Shown piece after piece: positions 1 through 8,011 of a DNA stretch of 64,000 nucleotides. Source of the DNA: Flavobacterium reichenbachii (GTDB lineage Bacteria > Bacteroidota > Bacteroidia > Flavobacteriales > Flavobacteriaceae); assembly GCF_002217435.1 (NCBI RefSeq), contig NZ_MUHF01000019.1:177769-241768 (forward strand). Direction: 5' to 3'. Made by a program: the position numbers and the translations under genes. The notes under the pieces were generated by a model, which saw only the letters and a list, made by a program, of their open reading frames with translations, searched no databases and had not been told where the DNA came from. Within the stretch, counting starts at the first letter, position 1. Every line of letters begins with the position of its first letter.

Positions 1-33
1 TATCGGTTTTTTAATTTTATAAATAGAAATTTT

Positions 34-1350
34 CTACAAATCAAATCCTAAATTCACGCCTAATTTTGTGGCAATGATTTTAGTAATTCTTTGTTTTAAT
101 TCCGGTATTTTGATGCTTTCGATAACGGCATTTGAAAATGCGTACATCAATAAAGCTTTTGCTTCTTTTTGAGGAATTCCACGAGACTGCATGTAGAACA
201 TTGCGGTTTCGTCTAATTGTCCAATAGTACAACCGTGAGAACATTTTACGTCGTCAGCAAAAATTTCTAATTGTGGTTTTGCGTTGATAGTTGCTTTGTC
301 ACTCAATAAAATATTATTGCTTTTTTGAAAAGCATTTGTTTTTTGAGCTTCTCTGTTTACAAGAATTTTTCCGTTGAAAACTCCTGTTGAGCGGTCAGAG
401 AAAATTCCCTTATAATCCTGGAAACTTTCACAGTTTGGCTGTGCATGGTTTACCAAAGTATAATGGTCAACGTGTTGTTTATCGTTTAGAATAGAGATTC
501 CGTTAAGCGTACTTGTCAATCTTTCACCAAAATGGTAAAAGTTCAAATTGTTACGCGTTAGATTTCCTCCAAACGAGAATGTATGCACATAAGCATGACT
601 TTCCTGTTGTTGAGAAACGTAAGTGTTATCAACTAAATTCGCTTCGCTATTGTCATTTTGAATTTTGTAATAATCAACAATCGCACGCTTTTGAGCAAAA
701 ATCTCTGTAACCGAATTGGTTAAAACAGGATTTTCGTTTAAACTTTGGTGGCGCTCGATAATTTGTACATGTGAATTTTCACCCACAATTACCAAATTTC
801 TTGGCTGTACCATTAATGCGGCTTCATTTCCTGTTGAGAAATACATAATCTCAATTGGTTTATCAGCCACTTTTTTCTTCGGAATATTGATAAAAGCTCC
901 TTCGCTTGCAAAAGCTGTATTCAACGAAGTCAAACTTTCGTCTTTACTTGCAATTTGATTGAAATACGTATCAATAATCATTTTATATTTTGGTTTGGTC
1001 AATGCCGATGACATCAAACAAACATCAATTCCGTCGTGTGTTGTAGAAGACAAATGCGAACTAAAAATGCCATCGATAAACACTAATTTATAAGTGTCTA
1101 TTTCGTGTAAAAAGTATTTTTTTACCTGATTGAATTCGATTGCATTTTCCTGCTTTGGAAAAACCGTAAAGTCATTTTTTAAGATGGCGTTTAACGATGT
1201 ATATTTCCAGGCTTCTTCTTTTTTGGTTGGGAAACCTTTATTTTCGAAGTTTTTTATAGCATTAGTGCGTATGTCATGTAAATCTGAATGTACATCGACA
1301 CGCTCTTCAAAAGCCATAAAAGACGATACTAATTTTTCTTTTAAATCCAT
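34..1350 (-). CDS. sufD: Fe-S cluster assembly protein SufD
   Basis: SufD is the non-ATPase partner of SufB in the SufBC2D scaffold that builds [Fe-S] clusters in the cytoplasm. The 438-residue product has the beta-helix core of the family and the conserved CSHGCTIG segment at about residues 370-377, followed by the helical C-terminus (DETAMFYMQSRG). The frame stays open to 1398, but those 16 extra codons are translated from a heptameric spacer repeat, so the ATG at 1350 (MDLKEKL) is chosen; an A-rich stretch precedes it. It is the last suf gene visible; sufS and sufE may follow beyond the left edge. It is separated from sufC by an inserted small gene. Identification is firm; the start is an inference from the repeat and from typical family length. 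Confidence 0.95.
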   Translation of the reverse strand: MDLKEKLVSSFMAFEERVDVHSDLHDIRTNAIKNFENKGFPTKKEEAWKYTSLNAILKNDFTVFPKQENAIEFNQVKKYFLHEIDTYKLVFIDGIFSSHLSSTTHDGIDVCLMSSALTKPKYKMIIDTYFNQIASKDESLTSLNTAFASEGAFINIPKKKVADKPIEIMYFSTGNEAALMVQPRNLVIVGENSHVQIIERHQSLNENPVLTNSVTEIFAQKRAIVDYYKIQNDNSEANLVDNTYVSQQQESHAYVHTFSFGGNLTRNNLNFYHFGERLTSTLNGISILNDKQHVDHYTLVNHAQPNCESFQDYKGIFSDRSTGVFNGKILVNREAQKTNAFQKSNNILLSDKATINAKPQLEIFADDVKCSHGCTIGQLDETAMFYMQSRGIPQKEAKALLMYAFSNAVIESIKIPELKQRITKIIATKLGVNLGFDL

Positions 1351-1360
1351 TGTTCTTTTT

Positions 1361-1398
1361 AGTCTTAAAGTCGAAAGTCGAAAGTCATAAAGACTCAA
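1361..1398. repeat. heptameric spacer repeat upstream of sufD
   Basis: Degenerate tandem units of about 7 bp (CGAAAGT, CATAAAG and variants) fill the spacer between the four-helix-bundle gene and sufD. The same motif, in the other orientation, recurs at 1449-1478 and 1847-1880. Confidence 0.7.
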
Positions 1399-1448
1399 GA
1401 TTGTCGACTGTTTTGCCGAAAGGTTAAAAATTTAAAGCATAGAGTTGG

Positions 1449-1478
1449 AGACTTTATGACTTTCGACTTTATGACTTT
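1449..1478. repeat. heptameric spacer repeat at the 3' end of the IVP-like gene
   Basis: Units GACTTTA, TGACTTT, CGACTTT run head to tail. The TAA stop of the four-helix-bundle gene (1469-1471) lies inside this array, so the repeat supplies the end of the reading frame. Confidence 0.7.
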
Positions 1479-1837
1479 GGGCTCAAATATTTAATGAAAC
1501 CACTTAATAATTTCGATATTTCAGTTACCGAATTTAAAAGCATTTCAAATTCTTCTTTTATAATATATTCTAAATCAAAAGCTAAATATAATTGAGATCT
1601 TACTTCTCCCGCAGATGCTTTGGCTACATATAAAAAGTAAATAAACTCTTTGTCTGTATTTCTTTCAAAACCTTCTGCTATATTCGATGATATAGAAAGT
1701 GATGCGCGTCTTATTTGTCTCACGAAATCAAAGTCTTTTTTAAAATTAGAATTTTCAGTAACCAGATATATTCTTTTGTTGAAGATTCGAGATTTTTGCC
1801 AGGAATTTATTTCCTCAAAAGAATTAAACTTACCCAT
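1469..1837 (-). CDS. four-helix bundle protein (23S rRNA intervening-sequence / S23 family)
   Basis: A 122-residue protein with the hallmarks of the four-helix-bundle family first known from 23S rRNA intervening sequences: an N-terminal W-x-K-S region (about residues 13-16), the central RRASLSISSNIAEGF segment (about 43-57) and a C-terminal helix with KLLSGF. Family members form pentameric bundles; their cellular role is unsettled. It sits alone between sufC (44 nt upstream) and sufD, is not part of canonical suf operons, and is bracketed by copies of one heptameric repeat, one of which encodes its last residue and stop. It is not in an rRNA here. I infer a mobile or passively inserted cassette; family assignment is confident, function is not. 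Confidence 0.85.
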   Translation of the reverse strand: MGKFNSFEEINSWQKSRIFNKRIYLVTENSNFKKDFDFVRQIRRASLSISSNIAEGFERNTDKEFIYFLYVAKASAGEVRSQLYLAFDLEYIIKEEFEMLLNSVTEISKLLSGFIKYLSPKS

Positions 1838-1846
1838 GATTTTCTA

Positions 1847-1880
1847 ACTTTCGACTTTATGACTTTTGACTTTCAGACTG
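1847..1880. repeat. heptameric spacer repeat between sufC and the IVP-like gene
   Basis: Units CGACTTT, ATGACTTT, TGACTTT lie just upstream of the four-helix-bundle gene start and match the array at its 3' end in the same orientation, so the gene is flanked by direct repeats. Confidence 0.7.
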
Positions 1881-1881
1881 A

Positions 1882-2628
1882 CTAATTCTCCGCTTTAATC
1901 CAGTCGTATCCTTTTTCTTCTAACTCGTAAGCCAATTCTTTTCCGCCAGATTTTACGATTCTTCCGTTGTAAAGAACGTGAACGAAATCCGGAACGATAT
2001 AATCTAACAAACGTTGGTAGTGCGTGATTACGATAATTGCGTTTTTCTCGCTTTTTAATTTGTTAACTCCGTTAGCAACAATTCTTAAAGCATCAATGTC
2101 AAGACCAGAATCGGTTTCGTCAAGGATGGCTAATTTTGGTTCTAACATTGCCATTTGAAAAATTTCGTTTCTTTTTTTCTCTCCACCAGAAAAACCTTCG
2201 TTTAAAGAACGAGATAAAAATTTACGGTCAATTTCTAATAATTCAGATTTCTCACGAATTACTTTCAGCATTTCGTTAGCCGGCATTTCTTCTTGGCCGT
2301 TTGCTTTACGAGTTTCGTTGATTGCTGTTTTCATGAAGTTGGTAACGCTAACTCCAGGAATTTCTACAGGATATTGAAACGAAAGGAAAACTCCTTTATG
2401 TGCTCTTTCTTCTGGAGCAAGATCAGCAAGATCTTCTCCGTCAAGGAAAACTTCTCCGTCAGTAACTTCATAGTTTTCGTTTCCTGCAATAACTGCAGAA
2501 AGTGTACTTTTTCCAGAACCGTTTGGTCCCATAATAGCGTGTACTTCGCCAGCTTTTACTTCTATATTAATTCCTTTAAGGATTTCTTTATCACCAATTG
2601 AGGCGTGAAGGTTTTTTATTGATAACAT
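1882..2628 (-). CDS. sufC: Fe-S cluster assembly ATPase SufC
   Basis: SufC is the ABC-type ATPase that drives conformational change in the SufBC2D scaffold; it is cytoplasmic and not a transporter. The 248-residue product has Walker A GPNGSGKST at residues 34-42, the SGGEKKR signature near residue 152, Walker B (LAILDETDSGLD) shortly after, and the late conserved histidine in VITHYQRLL. The length is typical. It starts 13 nt after the preceding flavoprotein gene in what looks like a single transcript from the sufA promoter. Confidence 0.97.
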   Translation of the reverse strand: MLSIKNLHASIGDKEILKGINIEVKAGEVHAIMGPNGSGKSTLSAVIAGNENYEVTDGEVFLDGEDLADLAPEERAHKGVFLSFQYPVEIPGVSVTNFMKTAINETRKANGQEEMPANEMLKVIREKSELLEIDRKFLSRSLNEGFSGGEKKRNEIFQMAMLEPKLAILDETDSGLDIDALRIVANGVNKLKSEKNAIIVITHYQRLLDYIVPDFVHVLYNGRIVKSGGKELAYELEEKGYDWIKAEN

Positions 2629-2641
2629 TGTTTTTTTTATT

Positions 2642-3130
2642 TTATATAAATGTCAATTCTATTTTTGTTGTTTGGTTTAGGATGTTGGCATTAAAATGCG
2701 CGTGTCCTAAATATTCCATGCCTAAATAATCGGCTGATTTTTTGAACGGAATGTAAAAACTTTCTTCAATTTCATTATCGTGTGAATTTGATATCACGCC
2801 GATTTTCTTTCCTCTGAGTTTTCGTCCGGTTTCTTTTTCAATTCGAATTAAGTCCGAAATACGATCAAAGAAAACCTTCATTATACCGCTCATATTATAC
2901 CAGTATACAGGCGTTGCAAAAATCAAAGTGTCGTAATTTTCAAGTATTCCTTTTATTAAAGGCAAAAAATCATCTTCAATATTTTTGCTTTCATAATCAT
3001 AATAAGAAATATTAAAATCACTTAAATTAATTACTTCTATTCCGTGTTCTTTAGAAATTTCGTCTACAATTTTTGTTGTATTTCCGTTTTTTCTGGACGA
3101 ACCTAAAATGATGACTTTTTTATTTTCCAT
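2642..3130 (-). CDS. NADPH-dependent FMN reductase / flavodoxin-fold oxidoreductase
   Basis: A 162-residue flavodoxin-like protein. The N-terminus has the first beta strand and phosphate-binding loop (VIILGSSRKNGNT, residues 6-18), and the middle has ATPVYWYNMSGIMKVFFDR, typical of FMN-binding NAD(P)H:quinone or FMN reductases. The cysteine cluster of the iron-sulfur flavoprotein branch is absent. An upstream in-frame start at 3193 would overlap sufB by 56 nt, so the ATG at 3130, 7 nt after the sufB stop, is preferred. It lies between sufB and sufC, an unusual position. A role as an electron or reduced-flavin source for SufBCD is possible but is only inferred from the location. Confidence 0.85.
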   Translation of the reverse strand: MENKKVIILGSSRKNGNTTKIVDEISKEHGIEVINLSDFNISYYDYESKNIEDDFLPLIKGILENYDTLIFATPVYWYNMSGIMKVFFDRISDLIRIEKETGRKLRGKKIGVISNSHDNEIEESFYIPFKKSADYLGMEYLGHAHFNANILNQTTKIELTFI

Positions 3131-3137
3131 CTTCAAA

Positions 3138-4586
3138 TTATCCAACAGATCCTTCCAAAGAAATCTCCAATAATTTTTGCGCTTCAACAGCAAATTCCAT
3201 TGGTAGTTTGTTCAATACATCTTTACTGAAACCATTTACAATTAAGGCAATCGCTTTTTCAGTCGGTATACCTCTTTGGTTGCAGTAAAAAACCTGATCT
3301 TCTCCAATTTTACTTGTAGTTGCTTCGTGCTCTATTTTTGCCGACGGATTTTTACTTTCGATATAAGGGAAAGTATGCGCCCCGCAATTGTTTCCCATTA
3401 AAAGAGAATCACATTGCGAAAAGTTTCTGGCGTTCTCAGCTCTAGGGCTGATCTGCACTAATCCGCGGTAACTGTTTTGTGATTTACCAGCCGAAATACC
3501 TTTAGAAATAATAGTCGATTTAGTGTTTTTTCCTAAATGGATCATTTTAGTTCCCGTATCTGCTTGTTGGTAATTATTGGTAACAGCAATTGAATAAAAT
3601 TCTCCTACCGAATTATCTCCTTTTAATACACATGAAGGATATTTCCAGGTTACAGCAGAACCAGTTTCAACCTGTGTCCAAGAAATTTTAGCGTTTGTTT
3701 CGCATAAACCTCTTTTGGTTACGAAGTTGTAGACGCCACCTTTTCCTTCTTTGTTTCCAGGGAACCAGTTTTGAACGGTAGAATATTTAATTTCTGCATC
3801 ATCCAAAGCGATTAATTCAACCACAGCAGCGTGCAATTGATTTTCGTCACGACTTGGAGCAGTACATCCTTCTAAATAAGAAACGTAACTTCCTGCATCA
3901 GCAATGACCAAAGTTCTTTCGAATTGTCCGGTTCCTGCCTGATTGATTCTAAAATAAGTTGAAAGTTCCATCGGGCAGCGAACGCCTTTTGGAATATAAC
4001 AAAAACTTCCGTCAGAGAAAACTGCTGAGTTTAATGCTGCATAGAAGTTGTCTTTTTGAGGTACAACAGTTCCTAAATATTTACGAACCAATTCCGGGTG
4101 TTCTTTAATAGCTTCAGAGATCGGGCAGAAAATAATTCCTTTTTCTCCTAATGTTTTTTTGAAAGTCGTAGCAACAGAAACAGAATCGACCACAATATCC
4201 ATAGCGACATTGTTCATCATTTTTTGTTCGTCTACAGAAATTCCTAATTTTTTGTACATTTCAAGAAGTTCCGGGTCAACATCGTCCAGAGTTTTATTTG
4301 GATCTACTTGTTTTGGAGCTGAATAATAAGAAATAGCCTGAAAATCTGGTTTAGCATAATGAACATTTGCCCATTCTGGTTCAATCATTTCTTTCCATGC
4401 ACGAAAAGCTTCAATACGCCATTCGGTCATCCATTCAGGTTCTTCTTTTTTAAGAGAAATTGCTCTTACGATATCTTCGTTTAAGCCAATAGGAAACGTC
4501 TCAGATTCTATATTAGTATAAAATCCGTATTCGTATTCTTTAGTTTCGAGTTCGATTTTTAAATCGTCTTCTGTGTATTTTGACAT
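3138..4586 (-). CDS. sufB: Fe-S cluster assembly protein SufB
   Basis: SufB is the scaffold subunit on which nascent clusters form, with SufD and SufC. The 482-residue product begins MSKYTEDDL, carries the long beta-helix core with YLEGCTAPS near the middle, and ends with SQCDSLL followed by NCGAHTFPY, the region holding conserved cluster and sulfur-transfer residues. The length matches the family. It is the second gene of the operon after sufA and is followed after 7 nt by the flavoprotein gene. Confidence 0.97.
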   Translation of the reverse strand: MSKYTEDDLKIELETKEYEYGFYTNIESETFPIGLNEDIVRAISLKKEEPEWMTEWRIEAFRAWKEMIEPEWANVHYAKPDFQAISYYSAPKQVDPNKTLDDVDPELLEMYKKLGISVDEQKMMNNVAMDIVVDSVSVATTFKKTLGEKGIIFCPISEAIKEHPELVRKYLGTVVPQKDNFYAALNSAVFSDGSFCYIPKGVRCPMELSTYFRINQAGTGQFERTLVIADAGSYVSYLEGCTAPSRDENQLHAAVVELIALDDAEIKYSTVQNWFPGNKEGKGGVYNFVTKRGLCETNAKISWTQVETGSAVTWKYPSCVLKGDNSVGEFYSIAVTNNYQQADTGTKMIHLGKNTKSTIISKGISAGKSQNSYRGLVQISPRAENARNFSQCDSLLMGNNCGAHTFPYIESKNPSAKIEHEATTSKIGEDQVFYCNQRGIPTEKAIALIVNGFSKDVLNKLPMEFAVEAQKLLEISLEGSVG

Positions 4587-4594
4587 TTTTTATA

Positions 4595-4625
4595 TGTTGA
4601 AAGATTTGAAAATTTGAAAGATTAA
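4595..4625. repeat. A/T-rich heptamer-like spacer repeat between sufA and sufB
   Basis: Imperfect units GAAAGAT, TTGAAAA, TTTGAAA recur with a period near 7 bp in the 90-nt spacer. The register is weaker than in the other arrays. Confidence 0.45.
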
Positions 4626-4676
4626 AAAAAACATCTGTAATTTTTAATTTTTAAATTTTTGCAATCATTTAATTAT

Positions 4677-5006
4677 TTATAGAGAAAAAGATTCTCCGCA
4701 ACCACAAGTTCTGCTTGCATTTGGATTATTAAAAACAAATCCTTTTCCGTTTAATCCGCCTGAAAATTCTAAAATTGTTCCGGCTAAATATAGGAATGAT
4801 TTTTTTTCAACTGCAATTGTTATGTCGTTGTCTACAAATATTTTATCGTCGTCGCCTTTGGTCTTGTCAAATTTTAAATCATATGACAAACCAGAGCATC
4901 CGCCACTTTTCACGCCTACGCGTACGTAATCGTGAGCGGCATCAAAACCATCGTCACTCATCAAATCGATGATTTTCTTTTTGGCTGTATCAGAAACTTT
5001 TATCAT
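4677..5006 (-). CDS. sufA: Fe-S assembly accessory / A-type carrier protein (SufA/IscA/HesB family)
   Basis: A-type carrier that receives [Fe-S] clusters from the Suf scaffold and passes them to apo-proteins. The 109-residue product has the three invariant cysteines of the family: Cys37 in GGCSGLSY and Cys101 and Cys103 in TCGCGESF near the C-terminus. It is the first gene of the suf operon, about 110 nt downstream of a good -7 promoter element. The symbol follows its position in a suf cluster; by sequence alone IscA or ErpA-type cannot be excluded. Confidence 0.93.
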   Translation of the reverse strand: MIKVSDTAKKKIIDLMSDDGFDAAHDYVRVGVKSGGCSGLSYDLKFDKTKGDDDKIFVDNDITIAVEKKSFLYLAGTILEFSGGLNGKGFVFNNPNASRTCGCGESFSL

Positions 5007-5115
5007 TGTATGTATGGTATTTGTCTTTTCTTTTTTATTGAAAGTGTACTTGAAATGGTAATGAAATTATTACATTTTAAAGTGCTGTCTTTCAATGTTG
5101 AAATGAAATTATCTG

Positions 5116-5123
5116 CAAAGATA
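5116..5123 (-). promoter_or_regulatory. suf operon promoter, -7 element
   Basis: TATCTTTG on the minus strand, followed by C, is a perfect match to the Bacteroidota -7 consensus TAnnTTTG. No clear -33 TTG is seen at the expected distance. It predicts a leader of about 100 nt before sufA. Confidence 0.6.
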
Positions 5124-5271
5124 CGACTTAAAAACCTTTTTCCATAATGGTTCACATTATTATAACAAATGTTAAAATAGATAGAAGTTATTTTAAAAAT
5201 TATGATTGTATATAATAAAAGGTGTTTAGGGTTTTTTAGTCCAAATTTTAGCGTAATGAAATCCATTTTCC

Positions 5272-5279
5272 TAGCTTTG
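5272..5279 (+). promoter_or_regulatory. promoter -7 element of the MBL-fold hydrolase gene
   Basis: TAGCTTTG matches TAnnTTTG and lies 23 nt before the ATG at 5303. The -33 region is not convincing. Confidence 0.5.
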
Positions 5280-5302
5280 TTCTAATATTGAAATTTAATC
5301 TC

Positions 5303-6160
5303 ATGAAACTTTATCCAATAGAATCTGGAAATTTTAAACTCGACGGAGGTGCGATGTTTGGCGTTGTGCCTAAAACAATCTGGAACAAAACCAATCCCGC
5401 AGATGCCAATAATTTAATTGATATTGCAGCGCGCTGTCTGCTTATAGAAGATGAAAACCGCCTGATTTTGATTGATACCGGAATGGGAGATAAACAATCT
5501 GAAAAGTTTTTTGGCTATTATTCGCTTTGGGGTTCACATTCTCTAGATAAATCTTTAGCAAAATATGGTTTTCACCGGGATGATATTACAGATGTTTTTA
5601 TGACGCATTTGCATTTTGATCATTGTGGAGGAAGTGTGCAATGGAATTCAGATAAAACAGGATACGAACCAGCGTTTAAAAATGCAAAATATTGGACTAA
5701 TGAGAATCATTGGGAATGGGCGACAAAACCCAATGCCCGAGAGAAAGCTTCTTTTTTATCTGAAAATATTCTGCCGATACAGGAAAGCGGTCAATTGAAT
5801 TTTATAAAAAAACCAAATATAGATTTTGCATTTTCGGAAGAATTAGGTTTTGAAATTTTCTATGTAGACGGCCATACCGAAAAGCAAATGATTCCGCACA
5901 TTCAATACAAAGATAAAACCATAGTTTTTTGTGCCGATTTGCTGGCCACAGCAGGCCATATTCCGCTTCCTTATGTTATGGGTTATGATACGCGACCATT
6001 ATTGACAATGCCCGAGAAAGCAAAATTCTTAAATGCCGCTGCAGATCATAATCATTATTTGTTTCTGGAACACGATGCTCACAACCAAATTATAACTGTA
6101 GAACATACAGAAAAAGGAGTTCGGCTTAAAGATGTTTTTAGTTGTGAAGATGTTTTTTAA
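5303..6160 (+). CDS. MBL-fold metallo-hydrolase
   Basis: A 285-residue cytoplasmic metallo-beta-lactamase-fold enzyme. The metal-binding signature HLHFDH is at residues 102-107 (H102, H104, D106, H107), with the later ligands plausibly in VDGHTEKQMI, CADLLATAGH and LEHDAH. The overall layout resembles quorum-quenching lactonase-like and related hydrolases of the Bacteroidota. Substrate cannot be told from sequence. The frame is open back to a TTG at 5288, but the ATG at 5303 is preferred. It is transcribed divergently from suf and appears monocistronic. Confidence 0.85.
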   Translation: MKLYPIESGNFKLDGGAMFGVVPKTIWNKTNPADANNLIDIAARCLLIEDENRLILIDTGMGDKQSEKFFGYYSLWGSHSLDKSLAKYGFHRDDITDVFMTHLHFDHCGGSVQWNSDKTGYEPAFKNAKYWTNENHWEWATKPNAREKASFLSENILPIQESGQLNFIKKPNIDFAFSEELGFEIFYVDGHTEKQMIPHIQYKDKTIVFCADLLATAGHIPLPYVMGYDTRPLLTMPEKAKFLNAAADHNHYLFLEHDAHNQIITVEHTEKGVRLKDVFSCEDVF

Positions 6161-6318
6161 AACAGAATCTATATTACAAAGATTAAGTTGTAAGAATAAG
6201 ATGTATGAGAGGTCGATAAATTGTTATAATTTCATAACACACTGTTAACAGTTAGTTTTTTGTAACAAAATATCATAATTTAGGCGCTTGTTTTAACACC
6301 TATTTAAATTTTATATAA

Positions 6319-7950
6319 ATGAATCATATAAAACCTTTTACTCTATCTGCTTGGGTATTACTTGCTTTAGCAGGAACTGCATCTTTACAAGCACAAGTTT
6401 CAGCTTCAAAAGAATTAATTACTGCTCCTTTGGCAGTTGTCAAAAAAGCCCCGCTTTCTGAGAATGATTTAAAAAGATGGAGTCATCTTGATTTAATCAA
6501 AGATTCTATTCCCGGAATGAGTGTAGATAAGGCTTACGCCGAATTATTAAAAGGAAAAACAGGTACAAAAGTTATTGTAGGAATTGTTGATTCTGGTGTT
6601 GATATCGAACACGAAGATCTAAAAGGAATGATCTGGACAAATCCTAAAGAGATTCCTGGAAACGGAATTGATGATGATAAAAATGGTTTTATTGATGATG
6701 TTCATGGATGGAATTTCCTTGGAAATATCGTTCACGAAAACCTGGAAATGACTCGTATCGTAAAAAAAGGAGATGACGGATCTGCTCAATATAAAGCAGC
6801 TCTGGCTCAATATGAAGAAAAATCTAAAAAGGTTCTTGAGGATAAACAACAAGTGGATTTTTTATTAGATGTTCATAATACCATAAAAAAAGAGTTAAAT
6901 AAGACGACTTACAAACTTGAAGATTTAAGCAAAATTACATCGACAGATCCAAAAGTATTGCAAAGTAAAAATATTATGACGCAGATTTTTGGTAATGCAG
7001 GACCTGCTTTTGATCCAGAGGCAGAGCTTGAAGATTACCGCGAATCTGTTTACGATCAATTCAATTATAATTTGAATAAAGAGCTTGATTCCCGTAAAAT
7101 TTTGGGAGACAATCCAGACGATATTAAAGACAATCATTATGGTAATAATGTTGTTTTTGGTCCGGATAAAGAAAAAGCACTTCACGGAACACACGTTGCC
7201 GGAATCATTGCACAAATTCGTGGTAATAATTTAGGTGGAGACGGTGTTGCAAATAATGTTGAAATTTTAACCGTAAGAGCTGTGCCGGATGGAGATGAAT
7301 ATGATAAAGATATTGCATTGGCAATTCGTTATGCGGTTGATAATGGAGCGAAAGTAATTAACGGAAGTTTCGGAAAAAGTTTCTCTCCGCACAAGCAATG
7401 GGTTTATGATGCAATAAAATATGCTGCTAAAAAAGATGTTTTAATTGTTCATGCAGCAGGAAATGACGGTTATAATATCGATAAAACTGAAAACATCAAT
7501 TTCCCAAATGATGCCGAGGATAACATTAAGGAATTTGCAGATAATGTATTAACAATTGGAGCTATAAATAAACAATATGGAGAAAATGTTATAGCAGGAT
7601 TTTCTAATTTCGGAAAAGTAAATGTTGACGTTTTTGCTCCGGGCGAAGAAATTTATGCTACAGTTCCTAATAATAAATATAAATACCTGCAAGGAACTTC
7701 AATGGCATCTCCAAATGCAGCAGGAGTTGCAGTATTAATTCGTTCGTATTATCCAAAATTAAAAGCTTCTCAAGTTAAGAAGATTTTAATGGATTCTGGA
7801 GTAGCACTTCCTGCAAAAGTTGTTCTTGGAGAAAATCCAAATCCAAATGAAAAGCCTGTAGCAGTTTCTTCAGTTGAATCGTCAAAAACTGGTAAAATGG
7901 TTAATGCTTACAATGCCTTAATTATGGCAGAAAAAATGTCTAAAAAATAG
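6319..7950 (+). CDS. secreted S8 (subtilisin-like) serine peptidase
   Basis: A 543-residue peptidase with an N-terminal signal peptide (hydrophobic core AWVLLALAG, likely cleavage near LQAQ). The catalytic triad is Asp91 (IVDSGVD), His289 (HGTHVAGI) and Ser461 (GTSMASPN). The Asp-to-His distance is about 198 residues, far longer than the roughly 40 of minimal subtilases; the extra block (about residues 140-270) is charged, Lys/Glu-rich and partly helical. Only about 80 residues follow the serine, and no T9SS sorting domain is present, so a periplasmic or envelope location is likely. The next gene is another secreted peptidase, after a hairpin. Family is certain, substrate unknown. Confidence 0.93.
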   Translation: MNHIKPFTLSAWVLLALAGTASLQAQVSASKELITAPLAVVKKAPLSENDLKRWSHLDLIKDSIPGMSVDKAYAELLKGKTGTKVIVGIVDSGVDIEHEDLKGMIWTNPKEIPGNGIDDDKNGFIDDVHGWNFLGNIVHENLEMTRIVKKGDDGSAQYKAALAQYEEKSKKVLEDKQQVDFLLDVHNTIKKELNKTTYKLEDLSKITSTDPKVLQSKNIMTQIFGNAGPAFDPEAELEDYRESVYDQFNYNLNKELDSRKILGDNPDDIKDNHYGNNVVFGPDKEKALHGTHVAGIIAQIRGNNLGGDGVANNVEILTVRAVPDGDEYDKDIALAIRYAVDNGAKVINGSFGKSFSPHKQWVYDAIKYAAKKDVLIVHAAGNDGYNIDKTENINFPNDAEDNIKEFADNVLTIGAINKQYGENVIAGFSNFGKVNVDVFAPGEEIYATVPNNKYKYLQGTSMASPNAAGVAVLIRSYYPKLKASQVKKILMDSGVALPAKVVLGENPNPNEKPVAVSSVESSKTGKMVNAYNALIMAEKMSKK

Positions 7951-7970
7951 ATCATATAAAATACTAATCT

Positions 7971-7996
7971 AATGGAAGAGCCAAAGCTCTTCCATT
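7971..7996 (+). terminator. hairpin between the S8 and M1 peptidase genes
   Basis: A perfect 11-bp stem (AATGGAAGAGC / GCTCTTCCATT) with a CAAA loop, followed by a weak T-rich tract. It should at least attenuate transcription from the subtilase gene; no clear promoter is seen between it and the next ATG 15 nt further on. Confidence 0.7.
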
Positions 7997-8011
7997 TCTA
8001 TTATAATAAAG

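Noticed and set aside
3130..3193. N-terminal extension of the flavoprotein gene to 3193
   Set aside because: It would overlap sufB by 56 nt; the flavodoxin fold begins right after the ATG at 3130.
5003..5266. 87-residue open frame upstream of sufA (minus strand)
   Set aside because: It spans the suf promoter TATCTTTG at 5116-5123, has no recognisable motif and has the A/T-rich composition of noncoding sequence.
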